Made by a program: the position numbers and the translations under genes. 12,834 nucleotides of DNA from an uncultured Oscillospiraceae bacterium (GTDB lineage Bacteria > Bacillota > Clostridia > Oscillospirales > Ruminococcaceae), in NCBI GenBank assembly GCA_900553955.1, contig USFO01000044.1, forward strand, positions 1 through 12,834. Reading direction: 5' to 3'. The notes below the pieces were generated by a model that was not told the DNA's origin, made no database searches, and was given only the letters and a program-made list of their open reading frames with translations. The number at the start of each line of letters is the position of its first letter. Position 1 is the first letter of the stretch. This document shows, piece by piece, positions 1 through 5,930 of this stretch.

Positions 1-3000
1 CGAATAATATAACAATAAATTATTGTGATAGATTAGAATCCGAAGACGAAAACGAGCATGACGAGCAGGAAAGAGTATTGCTGTCGGTTCGTAAACCGAA
101 ATTTCAAAAATGTCCCGAGCCGGATGATTCATTCAGAGAGTGGCTCTTGTTTGGATGGAACAATTTTCAAAACGAGCCCGGCGTAAAAAAGGTTATAGAG
201 CCTAAAAACAAAAAAGAAGAGAATATTCATAGCTTGTTTGATTATAAATCAGCAACTTCGGAAGAGGAAGCGCTGCGGGAATACTTCGAAGACAGTGAAA
301 AACGAGTTAATGACTATAAAAAGTGGGTTACAATTCGCTCTGAATGGGCAGAAAAACAGAAAATATCAGAGCAAACCAGGAAATTATTTTCTTTACTGTA
401 TGATTACTATTTCGATTTACAGCGAGAGGCGGAAACAAAAGAGATAGTCGTGGCCAACGGAATACTTATGGACAGGGAAAGTCCTGAAATTTGCCACCCG
501 GTTCTCACTCGACGCGTTAAAATGGAATATGACGCAGATAATAATGTTGTTAGTATTATAGATACAGACACTGTATCTGAACTGTATTCTGCGGTGTTTC
601 AAGTTATGGATGATGTTAATCTCAGCGGCATAAATACTATGTTGGAGGAACTGCAAAGGAACGATTATCATCCGCTTGACAGAAACGACACTCCGCTGTT
701 TTTGAAAGCTTTAACGCACCAGCTATCATCTGACAGCCTGTTTTTGGAACATTTAGCCTCTCTTGATGAAAAAGCACATAGCCGGATACAGCTTTGCCTT
801 AGCCCTTGCTTTATAGTCAGAAAACGTCTTGACGGAACGCTTAAAGCGATTGAGCGAATAATTGAAGATGTTAAAACGGGCAGCGACATTCCAAATCCCA
901 TTGTTGATATAGTTTCCGGCGGAATTATAGATATCCCGGAGGACATGGGCGAAAGCACAATTGAAGAACGACTTGCCGCAGTGGGTGGGGAAAGCGTTGA
1001 CATTTTACTTTCCAAAGAAGCAAATAAAGAGCAACTTGATATTGCGAGAAGAATTGAGCGATATAATGCTGTTTTGGTACAGGGCCCTCCCGGAACAGGC
1101 AAAACTCACACGATTGCAAACCTTATGGGGCATTTTCTTGCACAGGGAAAAAGCATTCTGGTAACAAGCTATACTAAAAAAGCGTTGAGCGTATTGAAAG
1201 ACAAAGTAGCTCCGGGACTGCAAAATCTTTGTGTCTCAATGCTTGATGACTCCAACGTTGATATGGAACGCTCGGTTGACGGAATCACAAGCTATACTTC
1301 AAGAACTACGTCCTTTGAAGTGAAACGCGAGATGGACAGTTTTGCTGCCGAGCGAAAAGAAATTATAAAGAAACTTGCAGAAGTTCGTAAAAAAATATAT
1401 GCAATTATTAACAAAGAATGTAACTGCATTGTTTTAGATGGCGAAGATATTTCACCGTCAAAAGCAGCGGCCTTTGTTGTAGAACACGCACATGATTTAT
1501 CATATATTCCCGGCAAAGTGCGCTTGAATTTTGCGATGCCGTTGACGTTTGAGCAGCTTAATGCGCTTTACAAAAGCAATGTTGAAATAACGGCTTCGGA
1601 TGAAGAAGAATTAGAAGCAGTACTCCCTAATCCAAAGAAAATTACTGTGCCGGGGGATTTTGGCAATGCAGTTGATAAGTTCAAAGCTGCAACTGCTCAG
1701 GTTAATGATATTCAAATAAAAAACGCATGGTTTATAAGAAGCAATAGTATGGAACGCACAATTCGTTTTTCAGGCGATTTTGGAGAACTCACTATACCCT
1801 ATCCGTCATTAGATGCGATTGAAGATCTGAAAATGTACGCAACTTCTTTCGGGAAAATTGATAAATGGATGAAAGCAGTAGCGGTTGACGGAAAAAATGG
1901 CGGAGCACGCAGCCGGCGCTGGCAGATTTTAATTGATAATATAAAGCACACCAATGACTGTGCAGATGATATTTTAACCAAATCCCTCGGAAAAAAGTTG
2001 TTTATAGATGAAGCCGTTTCGCTTGATGTAATAAAATCTGCGCTTGAAGAAATGCAAATGATTTTTGCCGAAAAGGGGAAAATAAACAAACTTATTTTGG
2101 CATGTCATAAGGATTATAAGCAGGCGCTTGCGTCAGTAACCATTAACGGAGCGACGCCTAATTCAGCAGAGGACTGTGAATTTGTAATTAAAAGCATTGA
2201 ATTGCAAAAAGCACGGCAGCTATGCGGTGCTATATGGAACGAGCTGCTTACACCTAACGGAACTCCCGCTTTTGAGGAGCTTGACAACGCTGAGCCGGAG
2301 AGAATAGCGGCGAACTGGATTCCGCTTATAGAAAAGTACCTTAATTGGTATGGAAGCAGCTATAATCTGCTTTTGAATAAGCTTAAGGCGCTCGGAATCC
2401 CCGGCGAGACAGTGTTTCAAAAGAGCATTATTGATTCTGAAATTACGGCAACGGATAAGATACTTACAAGCGTAGAGAAAACAATCCCCCAAATTTGCGA
2501 TACGTGTGTTGCCATAATTAAATCTGAAGCGTACAATTCTGCTTTTAACTTGCAAAAAGCTGAGCTTAGTGCAGGCAAGCGTGGCAACAGCCGTATATGC
2601 AAAGCAATGGTAGCGGCAATAAACGATATGGATGTTCAGAAATATGCCGGGGTATATGCCGAACTTGAAAAGATGTATGAAAAATACGAGCTTCAAAGAA
2701 AACGTAACGAGATTTTGGCAACGCTTGAACCCATTGCTCCGCAGTGGGCAGAAGCGGTGCGCAATAGGCAAGGCATACACGGAGCATGCACTGTACCGAG
2801 TGATATATACGATGCGTGGAAATGGAAGCAGCTTAGCGGCATCATTGAGGAAATTGTAAAAAAGCCTTTTGAAGAGCTTCAGGCGGAGAGCTTGCGCCTA
2901 AGCCGCGAATATCGTGACATTACCGCTGAATATGCCGAAAAATGCGGCTGGTATCATTTGCTGCGGCGAACGGAAGCCGATATAACCATGAAGCAGAACC

Positions 3001-5015
3001 TTGAAGGCTGGCGGCAAACGGTCAAAAAGATAGGTAAGGGTACCGGAAAAAGCGCACCGAAGCTTAAAGCAGAGGCAAGGGAGCTTATGGCACAATGCCA
3101 AAAGGCAGTTCCTTGTTGGATTATGCCTATAAATAAGGCGCTAGAAAGTCTTGACCCACGCGTAAATAAATTTGATGTTATTATAATTGACGAGGCAAGC
3201 CAATCGGATGTATCGTCGCTTGCAATATTGTATATGGGCAAAAAGCTTATAATCGTTGGCGATGATAAGCAGGTCAGCCCTATGGGAATTGGAACGGAGG
3301 ATAAGAAAATCAATTCTCTTCAGGAACAATACATAAGCGGGAAAATTCCGAATGCTCATCTCTATACCGCAAAGACGTCGATTTACGATATAGCAAAAAC
3401 GACCTTTCAGCCGCTGATGCTCAGGGAACACTTCCGCTGTGTGCCAGAAATAATAGAATTCAGCAATAGGCTTTCGTATGATGGCAAAATAGAACCTTTG
3501 CGTGACGCAAGCAATAGTGTGCTGCTTCCGTCGGTAATAAACTATCGCGTAGACGGGCAGCGTATCGGCAAAACGAATCCAAAAGAGGCGGAAACAATAG
3601 CTGCACTGATGCGAGCTTGCTTTGAGCAGCCGGAGTACGCCGGAAAAACATTCGGCGTAATTTCGATGCTTGGCGACGAACAGGTAAAGCGTATTCAGCA
3701 GGAGATTGAAAAGAATATAGACCCGCGTGAAATCAAGCGAAGAAGTATTCTTTGCGGAAAACCCGGCGATTTTCAGGGCGACGAAAGAGACGTTATATTT
3801 CTCAGCCTTGTTGACAGTGCCACGGGAGCGGGCCCACTTTTCAAGATGGAGTTTGGCGTGGATGACGCTTATCGCAAGCGCTATAATGTTGCTGTCAGCC
3901 GTGCAAAGGATCAGCTCTGGGTCGTGGATTCGCTTGACCCGGTGAACGATTTGAAGCCCGACGACATAAGAAAAAGGCTCATTGAGTATTCGATAGACCC
4001 AAAGAGAGGAGAAACGGTTCGCGAGGAGATAGAAAAGAAAGCAGATTCTCCGTTCGAAGTTTCGGTGGCTTCTATGCTTACGGAGAGGGGTTATCACTTA
4101 GTTCAGCAATATCCCATTGGCAGCTATCGGCTTGATATTGTCGCAGTGTGCGGAAAAAAGAAGGTTGCCATCGAATGTGACGGCGAGCGTTGGCACAGCG
4201 GAGAAGAAAAAATTCGCGAGGATATGGAGCGCCAAACTATTTTGGAACGCCTTGGCTGGCGGTTTATACGCATACGTGGCAGCGAATTTTACAGTGACGG
4301 CGAAAAGACGATAAAGCGTGTTATTGCCGAGCTTTCAGCATTCGGGATTGAGCCGGAAGACGCCGCTGAAACAAAGAGCACAGAGCGGGAAACCGAGCTG
4401 CTTCGCCGGATAAAGACGAGGGCAAATGCCATTCTGAACGGTGAAGCCGACAATGAAGGAACAGATGAAGCTACTATAGCTGCGGCGCTTGATCCTAATG
4501 AAATTGTACCGGGTGAAAAGCTTATTAAGGCTGTGGCAACCGAAGTCGAATTCGGCAACAAAGATTTACAGTCGACAAAAGCAACTGTACATAATGCGTC
4601 GAATGTTTCTACGAAGCCAACTTTGCCTAAAGTGACCGAAGAATCGGCGAAAAAAGCTGAAAACAAAGCTCCGGAAGGAAAGCCAAAGGCGACTTTTACC
4701 GCTGAACAGCAAAGGAGGAGCATTGTAGGCGAAGCGAAAACTATTCCGATTAGGAATTTGTCCCATGCAGTGTCTGCTTCCACCGCGGCGTCAGCCAAAA
4801 GTGCAAGGGGCGATGGGTTTGTCAGGGAACTGGTGGATTTCGGAGCGGAATTTGTTGATAATCGAAAGCAATCTAATATAGTTTGGGTCATTTATGATAG
4901 AGAAAAGCGCGAAAAGATTGAAAAGGTTATCAGCAAGTATAACTACAAATTTACGCTGGAAAAACGCGGTGCAATTGCTACAAATAATCACCCGGCGTGG
5001 CGTGTAATGATATAG
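1..5015 (+). CDS. SF1 (Upf1-like) helicase with PD-(D/E)XK (Vsr/MTES_1575-type) nuclease domain, 5' partial
   Basis: The frame is open from base 3 through the window edge, so the true start lies upstream; the TTG at 78 is only an internal codon. Residues are counted from that TTG. Helicase motifs are a Q-motif-like stretch before Walker A GPPGTGKT (336-343), motif Ia (about 361-372), Walker B DEASQ (1038-1042), VGDDKQ (1060-1065), LREHFRC (1115-1121), GDFQGDERDV (about 1230-1239) and RYNVAVSRAK (1268-1277). This order is typical of DNA2/Upf1-like SF1 helicases. About 695 residues separate motifs I and II. A nuclease domain follows: SPFE (1324-1327), D1353, E1366-C-D1368 and a GWRFIRIR strand, as in the Vsr/MTES_1575 family. 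A polar, low-complexity linker leads to a C-terminal domain (1581-1645). The protein should unwind and cut nucleic acid. Similar DUF4011-helicase-Vsr proteins have been reported in anti-phage defence, but DUF4011 was not recognised here and the defence role is inference. Confidence 0.93.
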   Translation, partial: NNITINYCDRLESEDENEHDEQERVLLSVRKPKFQKCPEPDDSFREWLLFGWNNFQNEPGVKKVIEPKNKKEENIHSLFDYKSATSEEEALREYFEDSEKRVNDYKKWVTIRSEWAEKQKISEQTRKLFSLLYDYYFDLQREAETKEIVVANGILMDRESPEICHPVLTRRVKMEYDADNNVVSIIDTDTVSELYSAVFQVMDDVNLSGINTMLEELQRNDYHPLDRNDTPLFLKALTHQLSSDSLFLEHLASLDEKAHSRIQLCLSPCFIVRKRLDGTLKAIERIIEDVKTGSDIPNPIVDIVSGGIIDIPEDMGESTIEERLAAVGGESVDILLSKEANKEQLDIARRIERYNAVLVQGPPGTGKTHTIANLMGHFLAQGKSILVTSYTKKALSVLKDKVAPGLQNLCVSMLDDSNVDMERSVDGITSYTSRTTSFEVKREMDSFAAERKEIIKKLAEVRKKIYAIINKECNCIVLDGEDISPSKAAAFVVEHAHDLSYIPGKVRLNFAMPLTFEQLNALYKSNVEITASDEEELEAVLPNPKKITVPGDFGNAVDKFKAATAQVNDIQIKNAWFIRSNSMERTIRFSGDFGELTIPYPSLDAIEDLKMYATSFGKIDKWMKAVAVDGKNGGARSRRWQILIDNIKHTNDCADDILTKSLGKKLFIDEAVSLDVIKSALEEMQMIFAEKGKINKLILACHKDYKQALASVTINGATPNSAEDCEFVIKSIELQKARQLCGAIWNELLTPNGTPAFEELDNAEPERIAANWIPLIEKYLNWYGSSYNLLLNKLKALGIPGETVFQKSIIDSEITATDKILTSVEKTIPQICDTCVAIIKSEAYNSAFNLQKAELSAGKRGNSRICKAMVAAINDMDVQKYAGVYAELEKMYEKYELQRKRNEILATLEPIAPQWAEAVRNRQGIHGACTVPSDIYDAWKWKQLSGIIEEIVKKPFEELQAESLRLSREYRDITAEYAEKCGWYHLLRRTEADITMKQNLEGWRQTVKKIGKGTGKSAPKLKAEARELMAQCQKAVPCWIMPINKALESLDPRVNKFDVIIIDEASQSDVSSLAILYMGKKLIIVGDDKQVSPMGIGTEDKKINSLQEQYISGKIPNAHLYTAKTSIYDIAKTTFQPLMLREHFRCVPEIIEFSNRLSYDGKIEPLRDASNSVLLPSVINYRVDGQRIGKTNPKEAETIAALMRACFEQPEYAGKTFGVISMLGDEQVKRIQQEIEKNIDPREIKRRSILCGKPGDFQGDERDVIFLSLVDSATGAGPLFKMEFGVDDAYRKRYNVAVSRAKDQLWVVDSLDPVNDLKPDDIRKRLIEYSIDPKRGETVREEIEKKADSPFEVSVASMLTERGYHLVQQYPIGSYRLDIVAVCGKKKVAIECDGERWHSGEEKIREDMERQTILERLGWRFIRIRGSEFYSDGEKTIKRVIAELSAFGIEPEDAAETKSTERETELLRRIKTRANAILNGEADNEGTDEATIAAALDPNEIVPGEKLIKAVATEVEFGNKDLQSTKATVHNASNVSTKPTLPKVTEESAKKAENKAPEGKPKATFTAEQQRRSIVGEAKTIPIRNLSHAVSASTAASAKSARGDGFVRELVDFGAEFVDNRKQSNIVWVIYDREKREKIEKVISKYNYKFTLEKRGAIATNNHPAWRVMI

Positions 5016-5019
5016 GAGG
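5014..5019 (+). promoter_or_regulatory. Ribosome binding site of ydbC, overlapping the upstream stop codon
   Basis: AGGAGG begins inside the TAG stop (5013-5015) of the helicase gene and sits 5 nt before the ATG at 5025. The arrangement fixes the ydbC start and suggests translational coupling of the two genes. Confidence 0.85.
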
Positions 5020-5024
5020 ACAAA

Positions 5025-5273
5025 ATGGACGCTAAAAAGGAATTTAAGTATGAAATTATAAACAGTATAGGCGTTATAGGTGAAGGGAGCCGCGGCTGGA
5101 AAAAGGAACTGAACCGTGTAAGCTGGAACGGCGGCGAACCAAAGTATGACCTTCGCGACTGGGCACCGGATCATGAGAAAATCGGTAAAGGAATAACCAT
5201 GACGGAAACCGAGCTGCGGGCGCTTAAAAAGCTTATTGATGCGGAAATAGAGCTGCTTGATGAAGAATTATAA
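5025..5273 (+). CDS. ydbC: YdbC family (DUF2128) PC4-like single-stranded DNA-binding protein
   Basis: This 82-residue protein matches the YdbC/DUF2128 family over its whole length. Visible family hallmarks are GWKKELNRVSWNG (24-36), EPKYDLRDWAPDHE (38-51) and GKGITMTETE (54-63), followed by an acidic C-terminal helix. The family has the fold of the transcription coactivator PC4, and the Lactococcus lactis member binds single-stranded DNA as a dimer. A role in handling ssDNA during transcription, repair or recombination is therefore likely. The start is set by the strong AGGAGG five bases upstream. Only 9 bases separate it from the helicase-nuclease gene, so the two are almost certainly co-transcribed. 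Whether YdbC works with the helicase is inference, because ydbC is common in Firmicutes as a housekeeping gene. Its stop codon forms the base of the terminator hairpin. Confidence 0.93.
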   Translation: MDAKKEFKYEIINSIGVIGEGSRGWKKELNRVSWNGGEPKYDLRDWAPDHEKIGKGITMTETELRALKKLIDAEIELLDEEL

Positions 5274-5307
5274 AAGACAAGGGCGCATTCTGCGCCCTTG
5301 TCTTTTA
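5271..5307 (+). terminator. Intrinsic terminator after ydbC, overlapping its stop codon
   Basis: A perfect 17-bp inverted repeat, arms 5271-5287 and 5291-5307 with loop TTC, has a GC-rich core (GGGCGCA/TGCGCCC). Its outer part is A-rich on the left (TAAAAGA) and T-rich on the right (TCTTTTA). The U-run lies within the stem rather than after it, so the element could also act on leftward transcription. The left arm starts with the ydbC TAA stop. Confidence 0.85.
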
Positions 5308-5463
5308 TATACGGTTTTGCCATTGAGCACGGTGCTCATTTCGTGCTCAAAGATCGCATTTTGCCCGAGCACCTTGAGCACGAGGCAAAAAGCAGCGCTC
5401 AAAATGGGCACGGTGCGGCACGCTTCCGTTCTTGCTGTTTTTACTATTTTTTGCGTGAATATA
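5308..5463. other. Intergenic stretch with a cluster of GAGCAC words and inverted repeats
   Basis: No credible gene is seen here. GAGCAC occurs at 5325, 5367 and 5376, and its complement GTGCTC at 5332 and 5343. These build a 7-bp hairpin (TGAGCAC-G-GTGCTCA, 5324-5338) and a perfect 10-bp inverted repeat (TCGTGCTCAA 5341-5350 with TTGAGCACGA 5374-5383). GCACGGTGC recurs at 5327-5335 and 5408-5416. The function is unknown: it could be an operator cluster, a structured RNA end or a small mobile-element remnant. Confidence 0.5.
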
Positions 5464-5492
5464 TTGACAAAACGAACAAAAAGGTTCATAAT
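5464..5492 (+). promoter_or_regulatory. Vegetative (sigma-A type) promoter of the riboswitch/surface-protein unit
   Basis: A perfect -35 box TTGACA (5464-5469) is separated by exactly 17 nt from CATAAT (5487-5492), a 5/6 match to the -10 consensus. Transcription would begin near 5498-5501, just upstream of the cobalamin riboswitch. This placement supports it as the promoter of the long downstream gene. Confidence 0.8.
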
Positions 5493-5514
5493 AAGTTTAC
5501 AAGTAAATATAGGC

Positions 5515-5710
5515 ATATTCAGGAACACGGCTTTGCGCTGCGGCGCGAAGCACAGAGAAACGGGGTGTGAATCCCCGACGCAGAACGGCACTGTAAGGTG
5601 TATGTTCTTTCCGATTGGCGCGGCGGCGCGGTCACTCGGGTGAAACCGGGGAAGGCTTTGCGGAAAGAACGGGCGAAAGCCCACGCACCAAGTCAGGATA
5701 TTCGGTTCCA
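5515..5710 (+). ncRNA. Cobalamin (B12) riboswitch
   Basis: Conserved parts of the cobalamin riboswitch appear in order. The P5 hairpin CGGGG-TGTGAAT-CCCCG lies near 5560-5578. It is followed by the ACGCAGAACGGCACTGTAAGG core (about 5577-5597), a GTCACTCGGG...GGGGAAGGC segment, and the diagnostic AAGTCAGGATATTC (5690-5703). Long-range pairs support the fold: GGAAC 5522-5526 with GTTCC 5705-5709 as P1, and GTTCTTTCC 5604-5612 with GGAAAGAAC 5662-5670 as a peripheral stem. A GGGC-GAAA-GCCC hairpin sits at 5671-5682. The family binds adenosyl- or methyl/hydroxo-cobalamin and usually lowers expression of B12 uptake or synthesis genes. The ligand subtype cannot be told, and the 5' edge is less canonical than the 3' half. 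Confidence 0.92.
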
Positions 5711-5712
5711 AT

Positions 5713-5738
5713 CTCCGCTTTTGGCTTTCCCAAAGGAG
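5713..5738 (+). promoter_or_regulatory. P13-like hairpin of the riboswitch expression platform
   Basis: CTCC (5713-5716) pairs with GGAG (5735-5738), and TTTGG (5720-5724) pairs with CCAAA (5730-5734). The hairpin lies directly after the P1 3' strand, where cobalamin riboswitches carry P13, whose loop kisses L5 when ligand is bound. It encloses a Shine-Dalgarno-like AAAGGAG (5732-5738). Its 5' arm TTTTGG (5719-5724) can instead pair with CCAAGG (5768-5773) in the 5' arm of the terminator. The hairpin is seen in sequence; its switching role is inferred. Confidence 0.6.
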
Positions 5739-5742
5739 CAGT

Positions 5743-5778
5743 ATGCGAGTGCATAAAAACGTTTGCACCAAGGCTTGA
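5743..5778 (+). CDS. Possible short leader ORF (11 codons, or 9 from GTG)
   Basis: An ATG at 5743 opens MRVHKNVCTKA and ends in TGA at 5776-5778. A Shine-Dalgarno-like AAAGGAG ends 4 nt upstream. A GTG at 5749 in the same frame has a more usual 10-nt spacing and would give 9 codons. The stop lies in the loop of the following terminator, so a terminating ribosome would cover the terminator's 5' arm. There is no similarity evidence and an ORF this short can arise by chance, so it is a hypothesis. Confidence 0.25.
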   Translation: MRVHKNVCTKA

Positions 5779-5798
5779 AAAAACTTTGGTGCTTTTTT
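5765..5798 (+). terminator. Intrinsic terminator downstream of the cobalamin riboswitch
   Basis: GCACCAAGG (5765-5773) pairs with CTTTGGTGC (5784-5792), giving 9 bp with one G-U, around a 10-nt A-rich loop. It is followed at once by TTTTTT (5793-5798). This is a textbook rho-independent terminator between the B12 aptamer and the coding region, so control is probably by premature termination when cobalamin is bound. Confidence 0.88.
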
Positions 5799-5913
5799 AT
5801 TGCAGAAACCGGCGGGAGCGGTACCGCTCCCATTCTTTACTTTGTAAAGAATGATAAGCCCTGACAAGCGGCAATCACGGTCGCAAGACCGATTGTAATA
5901 AAAAAATTTCCGA
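5799..5913 (+). other. Structured 5' leader after the terminator: three hairpins
   Basis: Three back-to-back hairpins are seen. The first is a perfect 18-nt palindrome GGGAGCGGTACCGCTCCC (5814-5831). The second has 9 bp, ATTCTTTAC/GTAAAGAAT, with loop TTT (5832-5852). The third has CGGTC-GCAA-GACCG (5878-5891) extended by CAAT/ATTG (5872-5875 with 5892-5895) and a GNRA tetraloop. None is followed by a T-run, so they are not obvious terminators. They may be mRNA-stabilising structure, an unrecognised RNA element or a dispersed palindromic repeat. Confidence 0.6.
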
Positions 5914-5920
5914 AAGGAGA
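5914..5920 (+). promoter_or_regulatory. Ribosome binding site of the giant exported protein
   Basis: AAGGAGA sits 10 nt before the ATG at 5931. The ATG is followed directly by a classical signal peptide. Together these decide the start of the long open frame. Confidence 0.85.
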
Positions 5921-5930
5921 AGTGTTAATT

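Noticed and set aside
78..80. TTG at 78 as the start of the helicase gene
   Set aside because: The same frame is open through to base 3 without a stop and no ribosome binding site precedes the TTG, so the gene begins upstream of the window.
3141..4097. 318-codon open frame on the minus strand
   Set aside because: It overlaps the conserved helicase motifs II-VI on the opposite strand and has a Tyr/Ile/Arg-rich composition typical of a shadow frame.
5324..5383. GAGCAC cluster as a CRISPR array
   Set aside because: The units are only six bases long, occur in both orientations with irregular spacing, and there are no spacers of uniform length and no cas genes nearby.
5814..5852. Palindrome plus AT hairpin as a second intrinsic terminator
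   Set aside because: Neither stem is followed by a T-run, and both lie in the transcribed leader of the gene.
5257..5867. Open frames on both strands across the intergenic region (5257-5643 +, 5268-5867 -, 5615-5854 +)
   Set aside because: They run through the terminator, promoter and cobalamin riboswitch, whose RNA structure explains the sequence; none has a ribosome site or a recognisable product.
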